Assembly (NCBI GenBank): GCA_013368315.1
Contig: JAACJM010000150.1
Span: 1 to 64,000 of the forward strand
DNA: 64,000 nucleotides
Origin: Tetrapyrgos nigripes
Taxonomy: Eukaryota; Basidiomycota; Agaricomycetes; Agaricales; Campanellaceae
Direction of reading: 5' to 3'
The notes under the pieces were generated by a model. The model was given only the letters and a program-made list of their open reading frames with translations, did no database searches and was not told the DNA's origin. This document shows positions 32,345 to 44,770 of the stretch, piece by piece; the first letter of the stretch is position 1, and each line of letters opens with the position of its first letter. A program made the translations under genes and the position numbers.

Positions 32345-35300
32345 ATGTCCTCTAGCCCTACAAGCTCTGAAGCCTCTTTCATCATTGTCGGCGAGGACAA
32401 ACCCAGAGAGACTTCTTCAAGACAACAGAAGACACAGCCATCGCAGGTCGAACCAGTCGTAACCAGGCCAGAATCTGAGGAACATCCATCTTACTCGACC
32501 AAATCCTACAAACCAGGCTCGTGGAATTCCTATGCACACGACTGGTCCAGTCAGGCCACTGGTGGCCTCAGAATATCTGGGAGACATTTTATCGACAGAT
32601 ATGGACGCATTTGTGGACTGAGAGGAGTCAATCTTTCTGGGTCTAGCAAGACGTGAGTCTTTTTTTTTCAGTGCTGTATCACTGTCATCTTGACCACTTG
32701 GAAACAGACCAGTCAATCACGATAATGAGACTTTTCCAAGTGAATCAAAGACCGTCACCTTCGTTGGAAGACCATTTCCGTTGGAGGAAGCTCACGAACA
32801 CTTTTCACGACTTAGACGATGGGGACTTACCTTCAGTATGTCTGGGACTCTCTACCATATACATCACTCTGTTAATCTGACTCTCTGCAGTTCGTTTCCT
32901 GGTGACATGGGAAGCCGTCGAGCACGAAGCACCGTACGTGTCGTATCGTCATCCGTATTGTGTCGTCTCATCGTCCATTTTGCAGAGGCGTCTACGACAA
33001 CGACTACCTCGTTTACATTCGTTCACTACTCTCACTCCTTCCTAAATACGGCATGCTCGCATTTGTCTCTTTACACCAAGACGTCTGGTCTCGCTACTCT
33101 GGTGGCTCTGGTGCACCTGCATGGACTCTAGAGGCTGTCGGTTTTGATTTACACGAGTTGGAAGCTACTGGGTCAGCATGGCTCATTGGAGTGAAAGGCG
33201 GTGGGCACGTCGAAGAGGAACGAGGGATCTGGCCTTGTGGTTATCAAAAGTTGGCTGCAGCTACGATGGCGTGAGTCTGAAGACTGTTTTGATGACTGGA
33301 CCAGTGTTGACGAAATTTTCATCTTCAGGACATGTTTCTGGGGCGGAGAGACATTTGCACCGAAACTGATGATTAAGGGTACGGACGGAATGGTGGTCAA
33401 TGTCCAACAGTTCCTCCAGAACGCGTTTTTGAATATGTTTGAGAGGGTAGTCGAGGCTGTAGGCGATTTGGACGGTGTGATAGGCTTTGAGGTGCGTTTA
33501 CATTGGTTCAGTGCTCATAGGTATATATCTCAATGTTTCTTATATCCAGATGATGAACGAACCTCATCCAGGATATCTGAAGATGCCGTCCCTACATTCC
33601 TTTGACTACAACACCGACTTACATCTTCATTCTGTCCGTACGTGTCTACATGTCTACCTACCCTTCAAATTCTAGTAGCACTAAACCCACGTCTTCCTGT
33701 GGTTATAGCAACCGCTTTTGAATCCTTCCAACTAGGCGCAGGCCATCCAACCGAAGTCGCCGTTTGGACGAGGTCCTTCCCTATGCCCACACGCAACACT
33801 GGTCGTGCTCTACTCAATCAAGAGAAACGGGTAGTCTGGAAAGAAGATGGTCCGACTGGAGGCAAGTGTTTATGGGAAATCCACGGTGTTTGGAGTTGGG
33901 ATCGGAATAAGAACGAGGCTGTTGTGTTGAGAGAGAATTACTTTAAGAAGCATCCGATGACAGGGAAGGAGGTGGGTATTTGGATAGTATTGTTTTCGCT
34001 CCTTTTGCACGAAGCTGACACCCTATTCTTAGGTTGACTGGTACACCGAATTCTATTTCCCGTTCCTCAACAGATGGGCAGAACGTGTGAGGAGTGTGCC
34101 GGCTGCTGCTAAGAAGCCTGTTTTCGTGGAGGTCATACCCAATGAGGTTCGTCTGTTCTCACTGTCCGTTGGCTCATTTTGCACCCTGACTGATGTCCTA
34201 CGACGGCATCACAGTTCTGCCCAATGTCATTCACACCAGAGATTCGCCCACCCAACATGGTATACGCTCCCCATTGGTATGACCTCAAAGCGCTTTTTGA
34301 GAAATCTTTCGGAGAGTTTAGTGTCAATGTACAAGGGATTTCTAGGGTATATTGCCTTCCATTCATTTTTTCACGCTTTTTACTCATACGGTTCTTTAGG
34401 GCATGTTCCCACTGAAAGCTTTCTACTGGGGCCAACGAGGTGCACGGGACAATTATTCACTGCAAATGAGGAAGATCGTAGAAAGTGGATATTTTGTTCT
34501 GGGGGAGACACCTGTAATTATTGGGGAATGTGGTGTTCCTATGGACATGAAGTGAGTACGATAGCCTTTCTCAGTCCTTTTATGTTTCTGACTTTCGTTC
34601 CGTGCCTGTAGCAAAAGAGAGGCTTTCACAACTGAAGACTTCACATGGCAAGCTAAGATGATGGATGCTATGATTACGGCGTTGGAAAGAGCCATGGTTG
34701 GATTCACGTTAGTTGTTTTTTTTTTTGTATCAGCTGCTGCTTCCATTTTTAAGCTTACCATTCCAGGCTATGGAACTACAACCCTTACAACTCAGACTCT
34801 CATGGTGACGACTGGAACGGCGAAAACTTTTCTTGGTTCAGTCGTCGCAGGGCGCTACCTCCCTTATTACTCGACTACGAGCAAACAGCTGTCACTCTGG
34901 ATAACGGTGCCAGAATTCTCCCTACGATTGTCAGACCATACCCAGCTAAAACCGCCGGTATTCCGTTGAAATGGGAATACGAGGTTAACACTGGGAGGTT
35001 TAGTTTCGAGTGGTGTAACCCGGACCCCAGCTCAACCGCACCCAGTTCTATTCTCAACGAAGCCTTGGTGTCAAATCCACCTATCAATGCGCATCCTCCA
35101 CTCAAATCGCTAGAAACGGAGATTTTCCTCCCTCATCTCCTCACACAAGGCCGAGAAGTCGTCGTACACATATCTGGGTCGGAAGACGTATACTCCTACC
35201 GTTACGACGAATCCAGACAAACCTTGTTCGTCGTCGCTAGAGATACTACACCTGGAAAGAAACATCGTGTTGATGTCGCTATTTCGCCGACCCGAAGGCC

Positions 35301-35382
35301 GCTTTTCAGAGTGAATGATATCTGGGATGACTTTGGAATGAGATTGCGATGGCTGTTCTGGTCGTTATTGTTGCTGTTTTGA
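32345..35382 (+). CDS. GH5_12 glycoside hydrolase (steryl/ceramide beta-glucosidase type)
   Basis: Resembles fungal GH5 subfamily 12 enzymes (EGCrP2/Sgl1, yeast Egh1), which remove glucose from ergosteryl glucoside or glucosylceramide inside the cell. ATG at 32345. GRHFIDRYGRICGLRGVNLS precedes intron 1. Next come EEAHEHFSRLRRWGLTF, RFLVTWEAVEHEAP and FVSLHQDVWSRYSGGSGAPA. The acid/base Glu is in EMMNEPHPGY (about 33555) and the nucleophile Glu in GECGVPMDM (about 34525). WNYNPYNSDSHGDDWNGENF and a C-terminal beta domain (PYPAKTAGIPLKWEYE, VVVHISGSEDVYSYRY) follow. It ends in a short hydrophobic run LRWLFWSLLLLF, stop 35380-35382. About ten introns, all frames consistent, roughly 780 residues. 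Both catalytic residues are present, so it should be active. Confidence 0.9.
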
Positions 35383-35916
35383 CGGGTCTTTACTTGCTTT
35401 TTACGGTAGTTTTGGACTCTTTGCGGCATACATTATAGCTGTGGTATTGAATCATTTAGTGCTAGGACTGACGCGTACGTTGGATTGACGTCCATATTGC
35501 TAAATTCCAAGAACAGCCCGCGGCATTTTGTACAATTTGACCATTGAAAGAGGTCGGTCGTTTTTCAATACACAAAATTATTATGCTACGAAAGGAACAG
35601 GAATAAATACTGGCATAGGACCTATACATAGTATGTATACAGTACAGAAGCGGAAAAAGATGAAGAAAAAACGAGTAGTGATAGAGCAATTACAGCACAA
35701 CTAGCTAAAAGCAACAGTGAAAGCGTCGAAGGCTAGATATGACACCTCCCTGAATAGTTAGACAGACGAAAAACATGAAACGACGAAGCTAAGGAAGCAA
35801 AGGGAAAAACAGAAACAAAAGCAACATACTCAGAAACAAATTTATAATGATAGGCTTTCAATGAACTACTACTGCCTCGCATCCACAAAAATCCAGCGTT
35901 GACTCCAAATTCGAAA
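35383..35916. other. Convergent 3' flanks (GH5 and Caf120-like genes)
   Basis: A/T-rich, repetitive A/G stretches. It probably holds 3' UTRs and terminators of the two convergent genes. No gene is supported. Confidence 0.4.
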
Positions 35917-38900
35917 TCAATTCTCAGCCCTCATGGTCATTCCCCTCATGATTCCTCTCTTCTTCTTCACCGGCGGATTGTTCCTTGGAGTCTCAATGCT
36001 CTGATGCCATTCAGACGTTCCTTCTGACATCAAACTGGAACCAGAACGTACACGACGAACTTGCCGGGAAACGAAATTGCTCGCAGAGGCCGTCGGGCTG
36101 GTTGGTTGTGGGCTCTGGGTTCTTGATACGGCAGTCTGAGCCTCTGTAGGCTGGTACGGTGAATTCGCTGTCGAGACTGACAAACGAGGTCTGCGAGATT
36201 CTCTGAAGTCAACAGATACATCGCCATAGGGTGAGCCTTCCTTGAGCTTTCCCTTGCTTTCCTTCTCCTTCTCCTTGACTTGCCCTTCGTCTTATCTTTC
36301 AGCTCTTTCGCCTCACTACGCCTGGCTTTCTCCGACTCTCCGTCTTTCCTTTCTCAACAATGCAGGTGTTTTTGATAACATGCTTCCAGATCGACCCAAC
36401 GACACAGAGGAAACACTGGAGTTTGCTGTTAGTGTCAAACCTGCAGTGCTGCTTCTGCGAGGACGGTATTCGACCCAGTTGAGCCAATAGGAAGCCGAGG
36501 GGACGAAGCTATGTTAAAACCGCTTCCACTACCTACTCCAGGACTTGCCGGAACCATCAGTGCTTTAGGCGGCGCAGTGGACCTAGAAATTGATCCGTGC
36601 CTGCTGCTATCGACGTCTGTTGTTGCTGTAGGAATGAGGTGTTCGGATTGAGTGGGGACGACGCATGTCCGGCTGAAACTGTGCTCGTCATCGTAGACAG
36701 GGCCTGGGTTTGCGACGCGGAAGACAAGGCCGGCATGCTAGGCCGGCGAACAGCTGACGTCCCTGATCCAAATGAAAGGTCCTTTTCTCTCGTAGCTTGT
36801 GCCGAGCCAACAATGTATCCACTTGATGCAAAATGCAATAGATTTGGAGTCCTTGAGTTGCTTGGCTGCCGCTGATGCTGCGTACGAGAACCAGAGCTGG
36901 ATCTTTTCAAGTCGACTGGTTGTGGAGGGGGAGGTAGTAGAAGAAGGCTGATCAACAGAGGAGATTCCGAAACTCTGTTTTCTGCCTCTGGGTCTACCGA
37001 GACTTTCATTGGAGGAGGGCGAAGTGAGAATCGAAAACCTGAGCCGAAGCTTCCACAGGCGTCGAAGTACTGACTGCTGAGTGAGATATCGAACGGCTAA
37101 CTGGAGTGTAGTGGTACTCTGGCTGGGAGAGGTAACGACTACCACTGCGCTGGGCTCAAGAAGCATTTGTTTTTCCTGGTATCGACGATGATCATCTTGA
37201 GGGTTATATTCGGAAAGATGCTCATCCTCGTCTTCTTCTGCGTGGAGTTTTTTCACTTCTTGTTCCTTCAGGAGTTTGGCTTGACGATGTAAATCGGCCA
37301 TCCATCCCAACCACTCGGTGTCACTACTTTCCTCCCCGCTGTCTGTCGATTCAGAGTCAGGGATATGGACCTTCACGTTAGCACTTTTCCCGGCGGTGCG
37401 AACTGAGTCTCCATCTGCAGGACTATCGACGACAGGTCCCGTATTCTCCGTGCTTATCCCAATAGCGATATTTTCCTGCTCTATAGTCATATGTCTTTCG
37501 CGCCTCCTTCGACGCTTCTCGCTTGGAACTGACCGCCGAATCTGGATCATTGCTGTCTTCCGCATCCAAGGACGACGATCTCTCCAAGGGGGGCTGGCTA
37601 TTGCCTGCGCCGAAACCTTGCAGTGAAGACGTGATTCCCAAGTCATGACTCTGGTCTCCCTTGAATAGAAACCATTCCATCGCTTTATTCAGCTCCCCCA
37701 ACCCTGCTCTTTGCGCTCTCAGGACGAGTTTGGTACGCCATTCGGGATAAGGCAATGCACCAAAGGTACCAAAAGCATCCGGAGGATGATGCAGCAGAGC
37801 ATTCAGGCCATGCCGTGATATAGCCAGAGAAGCCGAGGTACCTTTGGCTCGCATAGAAGATAGATCAGAGATTGGGTCAGGAATGGCTAGAGAAGGAAGA
37901 TTGCGATGATGAAGTGATTGTGCACTGGGGGAGGTTGACATTGAGGAAAGTTGAGTATGGGAACTGACACTGCTTTGGAAAGTAGATGCAGTCAAGGCGT
38001 ATTCGTCGTGCTGTCGGTTTGAGAAGAAGTTATGACTGTATTGCTGTCGACAGTCGCACTGCTTTCAACCATTCTGGATTCTCCAGAACGCGGCTCAACC
38101 TCTCGTCGCCTTTCCGTTCATCCGAGAAGAAAAGTTGGATAAGCATTTGGCGTGCTAGATGTCGGAGTGATCTGAGCGGGTGGAGTGTAGTAGGGAAGCT
38201 GGGAGAGGAAGGTAGATTGCAGAATATGAGGAGCATATCGATGGAGGACTCGTAAAAAAGGATCTGAAAGCTGCGAAAACAAAAATCAATCATTCAAGAG
38301 TTCACCGGTCCACGAGTAATCAAGGCTTACCGTGGTCATCTCGAAGATCCAAGACAATCCACTCTCCGCTACTCTCTTTTTCACGAGTCCTCGTCCTACT
38401 CCGTGGTGTTGAATGAGCAGTCGTCTCCCTTGGACGAATGCTAGGACGCTCATTGCCTTCAACATACACATAGCTCGAGTCTGCTTCTCCAGCTGCATTG
38501 TCGCTTTCACCTTCATTGCCTCCTTGCCCTCTTTTTTCGTCGGCTTTCGTTTCACAACTAGCTGTCCGGTCTTTGGGAGCACCAAGACTGAGTCTTCTTC
38601 CCTCTCCGTCTCGTTCTACTTTCGGTAGCTTCTTGCGCTCATTGAAACCATACCCATATCCTCGACGAGTATTACTGTCATCGCTATCGTCATCGGAATG
38701 GGCAAAGACTGGTGAAGATAGGGAACCATCCGAAGAAAAACCGGTGAGATCTTCGTCAACGAGCTCGTTATCAAAATTGGGATGGACACCGAGGGTGGTG
38801 GATCGGCTGTCGTTGTCTTGATTGTCTTTCCCATCAAGTTTGACATCGGGCTTGGAGTCACTGACTTTATCAAAGTGACCAGGATAAGCAGGAGTCGATG

Positions 38901-41900
38901 GCAGACTTGGAAGAGGTCTGATTCCTCCTGGCCTGGTGACCGCCGAAGGACTTTCAACTGGAGCTGTAACGAGTCCTAAGGCAGACATATTTCCGTCAGA
39001 CATTCCTCCCTCAGCCTCGTCATCCGATTCGTGACCGTCTTTGTGGTAAGGCTCTACCCTTTCCTTTATCCTTGATATATGGGTAGCTGGCCCTGGGTGG
39101 CCTAAAGATAACCGAATCCTTCCCTTCATCGCCTTGGACACCCTGGTTTTCCTGCATCCTTAGAGATATAGGAGCAGAAATTTGAGGCCGCAATGTAGGT
39201 GAGGAAGGTAGAGATGCAGGATTGGATGTAGGTGGGGAGCCAGATGGGAGTGACTGAGGCTGTTTTGCATTCGAAGATGACTGTTTAGAAGAAGAACGAG
39301 AAGTATTAGCTCTTCCTCCAGCTGAGCTGCCTGTAGGCACCGAACCAGACTGAGGAGCTGATGCCGAGGTACGTCCATGGGCGTAGGCAGATACATGACT
39401 TGGATCCAGACTCATTGATGCTCTTTTTTCCTTCACTTCGTCAGCCTTGTGTGAACCATCCCGGAGCTTTCCTTTGAATTTGGCGCAAACGATTCTTTGG
39501 CTGGAAGCTGAAGCGGTTGAGCCAAGCATTCCTCTGAGGCCGGAAATATCTGATTGCCCGCGAGGTTGGCCAGGTTGAGTGGGACGAGAAGTGGTAGTTG
39601 TGGAAGAAGCACCGAGGGTAGAAGAAGCACCGAAGGCAGAAGAGATAGTGAGTGACCGTCCAAGTTGGTCTGCACCTCTGATATCGGTAAGATCTGAGAG
39701 TGGTAGATATTGGGCCGTTGTGGCGTCCTTTGAAAAAAATATAATCAGCAAATCGGTACCAAAGCAGCCAGAAAAAAGGACAAGACAAAGTAACTCACCT
39801 CTCTATCCTTCCAGACATTCAAAATCCCGTCTTTGATAAATACCCAACGTTCCCTCCAATCCAATTTGACCATTCTTCCCCTTCGTGTATCATGATGCTC
39901 ATTGTTCGGTCTATGATGCTGCCCAGACTGACTACCAGTTGCTTGAGCATCGGGCCGCCCATCTTTACCGTCATCTCTACTCAGGGCGCTACTTTCTTTG
40001 CGTTTGTGAGCACGACTTTCACTCCGAGGGTCTCTGTGGTCCGAACCTCTCTCTCTGATGCTACTATGCCTCTCCACCTGCTCCCGCCGCCGGTTCTCTT
40101 GGATTTCTCGAATGTCTTTTCCTCGAGAACTGCTAGACCCCGGAGCAACACGGAAACGGCAAGGTTGTTAGGTCCACGAAGCACCACTCGTAATGCGCGG
40201 ACATAGCCTTCCCAGTATGGTGAGATGTAGTCGACAGTGAGTGTTCGAGGCAGCGTGAGTATGACGCCTCTACGATGGATTTCGAGGAGTTCGTAGGGTT
40301 TGAGTTCATACCTAGAGGAATATGATGAGTGAGTTGATGGTGTGTAAATGAATGATAAAAGGGAAGATGTCGGAAACGTGTCAACAAAAACTCACCAGCC
40401 CAAAGCAAAATGGTCCTCCAGAATTTGCCCTGTCGAGAATCGCATGACAGTGACCAGCATTGGATGATACGTCTCATACGACGGCGTATGGTCTGCCCGT
40501 TTCTGCAATGGACCATACACTTTCCTATCTCGTCGTTCACGTTCCCGGTCACGATCTCGTTCTCGAGTGTCTTTACGAGGCTTCGTCGATATACCCGACA
40601 TGGCCGAGATACTCGAGGTGAACAGTTCCCTCTCTTTTTCCCGACTGCGTTCCACTTCTACCCAGTCCCTAGTCCTGTCACCACGGTCAGCTTTTTCGAG
40701 TTTAGATCGGTGTTTCTCCTTCTGCTTATCCTTATCTTTCTTTTTCTCTTTCCTCTTTTCCTTGTCCTTTCCTTTGTCCTTGGAATCTTTTTCCTTCCTC
40801 GACGAAAATAAATTACCCATAGCGAGCGATGTGGTAGAAGGATGGTTGGAGGGTGACGAGGCAGTGCTATGGGATGTACCGGGTCGATTGGGTACAATAG
40901 GTGCAGGTCCTACACGGCCTGTACCAGGTGGAGGTTGATTATCGTCATAATCTTCTTCCTTCTCCTTCCCATGACCCGGCTCCTCCTCATACTCGTCATC
41001 TTCATCATAAGCGTCCTCCCCGTCTTCCTCATAACCCATAGTGAACTGAGTGCCTTCCTCATCTGAGCTATTATTATTATTATTCTCCAACCCTAGAATC
41101 CGTTTATACGCTTTTGACCGAAAAATATATACCGTCAACCAAAGACACGCAGTGATCAAACACGCGAAGACTCACCATCACCTCGCGAAAACTTGCCGCT
41201 ATAAGCAGGTAATGTCGAGTTTGACTCTATAGACGCGATGTCGCCATCTTTTTCGTTCGTCGCTTGACTAGTAGTAGCTCCGACAAGAGGAAGAGCGAAA
41301 TTTGGTGCTGAGTCATCGGGAGAATATGTAGAGTAGGTCTCGTACTCTCCAAACCCTCCTTTGGTAGCTTGACCTGAAGTAGGAGTCTTTCCCATTGGAG
41401 CAAAAGTCATGGGTGATACAGGTCGCCGAGGGCCTCTGGGACCTCGTTTACTCCGAGGGCGTATAGTATCCGTCTTGTTCTTCTCCTGGCCAAAGGCAGT
41501 GTCAATCATTGGAAGACCATGGGTATCTTCAGTGGAAACTGGCGAGCGCGTTTGAGAAGACGCTTCGGAGACTTGGGAGAGATGTGACGAATGTGAATAG
41601 CCCGAACGTTGGGAGTATTTCGACGCCGTTGATGCGTATGAGAGTCCGGAGATTTGGGAAACGTAAGAGATGCTGGAGACGCCAGTGAAGCTTTTACCCT
41701 CTGATGTGTCCTTGGCGTTCCCTGCTTTGGCTGCGGTGTCAGGGTCACCAGCACCATAGATACCATGTTCGTCGTAGTAGTGTCCATCGCCCTCTAGGTC
41801 GTCGTCGCTGTCGATACCACCTCTGCCAGACCCACTGGGACGCTCTGGCGCGAAAACAATGGGAGACGCGGGTCGGTGAGCAGTATGGCGGCGAGGTCGT

Positions 41901-42120
41901 TCTGGTGGATTAATGGGAGGAATTGAAGCCGAAGGCGTTGCAGAGGTTGAGTTTGATGCATTTCGTGGGAAGAAAAGGAATTGTAACACTTTGCGAGAAG
42001 CCATGATTTAACTTGAGCAACTTTCCAGGAAGCGTCGACGTGAGTGATGAACCATTGGTCGTAAGGCACTGTTGGAAAGGAAATGAGAACGGTATCATCA
42101 GCGACAGGATAGGCAACGCA
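35917..42120 (-). CDS. Caf120/Skg3-like PH-domain protein, large and low-complexity
   Basis: Resembles the fungal Caf120/Skg3 group (PH protein; Caf120 is linked to CCR4-NOT in yeast). The N-terminal block IRCVAYPVADDTVLISFPTV, DQWFITHVDASWKVAQVKSW lies at about 42010-42120. A disordered region (RPASPIVFAPERP) and a Lys/Asp/Glu-rich tract follow. Next are YHPMLVTVMRFSTGQILEDH (about 40470-40400), YELKPYELLEIHRRG and YISPYWEGYVRALRVVL. The PH-like core is KLDWRERWVFIKDGILNVWK (about 39850), continuing DATTAQYLPLSDLTDIRGAD. Later: RIVCAKFKGKL, EWIVLDLRDDH, DPFLRVLHRYAPHILQ, then TEWLGWMADLHRQAKLLKEQ and the conserved tail PRLSVSTANSPYQPTEAQTA...VRRVRSGSSL...PPVKKKRGIMRGM, stop 35917. The 5' start is unresolved. 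One T seems missing at 41973-41976, and joins at 36.4-38.2 kb are uncertain; an intron at about 37490-37547 restores one. Confidence 0.7.
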
Positions 42121-42929
42121 CCGAATCTGCAAGCAATGGTAAGCAGTTCTGATGAAGGCTCCGTCGCTGGCGAGTTGTCCATAGACCTGATCTGCTCGTT
42201 ACTTCTCGTCCAAACATCCTCCAAAATCCACCAGCTCACCTCGTATGGACAAACGAATACAAGCTCTACTAGTCTACCAGCAGACCATCAGTATATCAAA
42301 AAGACGCATCAGAGAAGGATAGATTACCGCGCCGTCGCGCCAATATAATGGTCCAATAACGAGTGGGTTAAGACAGAAACAAGCAGTTAGAAGTGCGCAG
42401 ATGGCGGTGTATGTAGTCCAGTCACTTTCAGCACGATGGTTAAGCTATGAAGAGCCGACCACCATGTAGAACAAATCAAAGGACGGTTTTCTCCAACACT
42501 TTGATGGGGATTGAGCTGTACTGATCCCGCGTGACAGAACGGCACACGCGTCAAAAATTTGGTTTTTCTTGGGCGCGGCGTTGCTACACTTGAAGACGGA
42601 CAACGTCTTGTAGTAAAAGTAGAAACATGATGAATGAAATAGTAGATATAATAGCAGGATAAATATGCCCTAGTATAATATAGCCCAAAAGAGTGCAACA
42701 TTCCATCCAGCGTCCGTCAGACTCAGAGAACCAAAAAAAAGAAGCGTAAATTAAAGTCGTCAGAGCTAGCATACTTATATGCACATGGGTACGTCAAGGC
42801 CAGCTAGGGCCAGCTATACCAAAAAGCTGTTGTATGTAGGACACAACTTGCCCCATTCAGCTACAAAAAGAAAGAAAAAGAGGCGTCAGACCTCAAGAGT
42901 CTAGAGCCAGCAAAAAACAATGTTTACCA
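42121..42929. other. 5' flank of the Caf120-like gene
   Basis: An upstream exon ending before a GTGAGC donor at about 42241 and an acceptor GCTTGCAG at about 42130 are visible on the minus strand, so the true start of the Caf120-like gene probably lies in 42130-42340. Beyond that no gene is supported up to the laccase relic. Confidence 0.35.
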
Positions 42930-43560
42930 GGAGGTTTATTGGTGTGCCTGATCCCTTCCGTATCTTCAGTGAGAACAACAGCGAAGGCGCCACATAATGA
43001 GCAGGTCAAAAGGAAGGGAGTAGCAGATAGCAAATCAACGATCAATCAGCCAGTCACAATCACAACGCAGAGGGTAGATAGGACCCGCGAATCAAGATGT
43101 CAATCAACATGACTGGGTAAAAGAAAAAACCCATGAGAATCATGCAGACAGTCATTGGACAGAGCACCGAAGAAGCATACTCACCAGTGCAAGAACCAAG
43201 GCCCAGGATTGTCGGTTTCCGAATCTGATAGTGACATTATCCGACGACGATGGTTGCCCCACAGAAACCGCATCCCTCCTGGGTGGATTGACATAGTTGT
43301 AATTCTTCATTCCAGCGGATCAACCAACTGTGCGGACGGTAATGAGGATGTCCTTCCTTGAAGTCCAGCCACGGGGAACGAAAGCTCTATCGAGTAGGAG
43401 ACTGGAATTTTACTCCGTTAATTGTGAATTCCAGTGTCGAGACATTGAATCTGAACTTCATAACGATATTCACGTCAGCTCCTCCTGGGTGAGGTTCACC
43501 GGGGACACCGGATACAACGACAGGGACATCTGGTATCTGAGCTTGTCAGTTTGGAGGCTG
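42930..43560 (-). pseudogene. Laccase (multicopper oxidase) C-terminal relic
   Basis: Laccases oxidise phenols with four coppers; only fragments of the third cupredoxin domain remain, spread over different frames. In order on the minus strand: FNVSTLEFTINGVKFQSPT (about 43450-43395), HPHYRPHSWLIRW where HPFHLHGH is usual (about 43350-43310), YVNPPRRDAVSVG and DNVTIRF (about 43300-43225), TDNPGPWFLHC (about 43220-43190), then after a GTGAGT intron HVD*HLDS where HIDWHLEAG is usual (about 43110), and FAVVLTEDTEG (about 42990). The copper-binding HPFHLHGH is lost, the Trp codon of HIDWHL is now TGA, and the VPVLLQILSG section is deleted. It cannot be a functional enzyme. Confidence 0.75.
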
Positions 43561-44770
43561 GCGAAGGCTTGACCTCTGCGGAAGGAAGCTTGCCCTCCAG
43601 GTCCTCCTATGGCAAAGAGATAGGCGTGAATTTGAAGTTCCAGGAACATAGATATACCGATTTCGTCAAGGTGGAGGAAGGACAAACTAAATAGGTCAAA
43701 ATTGTCCGTTGGAGTTATCCCATTCCCACGGTACCATATACAGAAGTATACAGAAGGTTACCCAAATATATCCAGTCGAAATCTGGCTTCTTTCGCGCTA
43801 AGTTACGAGGCCGAAAAATATCAAGTACAAAGAAGTCCAATAGAATAGTGTGTACATTCGAAGCTTGGACTGCAATGGCCTCGGTACTCGCCACGCTACA
43901 GCGCTGGCCTACAATCGCTTCATACATGTATTCCCCTCCTTTCGCACTGTGTATCTCTGAGCCTGATGTGTTATTTGCATATCTCAAGGATCTCTTCAAA
44001 CACTGTCACTGTCTAGTTCTCAAGTCTTTTCATTTTGGTAGTAAGACGCGGGCGGCAGCCTGAGAGGGGCTCACTCTTCAAAATGCTCTTGGATAGTTTT
44101 CTTGCAGTTTATTTGAAATTTCTGACATTGTGCTTTCCTCGTTCACACATTATTGCCCACTATTGTGTAACCATTCGTCTATCTGCGCCGCTGATGTGCG
44201 CAAGTCTCTCCCCATCCACTCTCCTTCGTGCTTTCGTGCATGATTACATTTCCTTCGAAAATCTTCTTCTGTTCAGTCCGTTGCTGTTCGTACTCCACCA
44301 ATTCCAATTTCAATCCAGTTGATACCAAGAAAAAGGTTCTGCCCTTGCACTTTGAAGCAACTGGTAGACATCCCGAGGTACATCCATTCAGAGCGACGAC
44401 TTCATGGATCAGAGACGAGACCAAGAGGAGACAGACGTCAAAAGAAATCTATGGTAGTTCTCACAGTGACTTTGAGTGTAACTGTGAGACTCTAGAAGCT
44501 GGAAGACGGATATCACTTTTCTCCCACCAACCATTTATCAATGCATACGCGAAACGACGCGCTAAACTCGGCGCTACCGACTCTTATCAGTGAGTAATGG
44601 ACATGTGAGCAGGAGATCTATTCTTGACCATTTCTACAGCATGCCCCATGTGTCACAATCCTACACTGGATATTCATACGGAGGCGTGTAGGGCGTGTGC
44701 ACATACATAGGCCAGCAGATTGGGTTATCTTCCTAGGGACGTTCCAACCTACCGTCACCTTTCTGGCTCT
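43561..44770. other. Intergenic between the laccase relic and the carboxypeptidase
   Basis: No supported gene. A 122-codon open frame at 44228-44593 (+) has no recognised motif and lies just upstream of the carboxypeptidase start. More laccase debris was looked for up to 44000 and not found. Confidence 0.35.

Noticed and set aside
37490..37547. Frame break in the Caf120-like gene near 37.5 kb
   Set aside because: A canonical intron (donor GTCAGT, acceptor TATAGAG) keeps the frame, so no indel needs to be assumed.
40567..40938. Plus-strand open frames rich in Ser/Phe/Leu
   Set aside because: Antisense of the Lys/Asp/Glu-rich tract of the Caf120-like protein.
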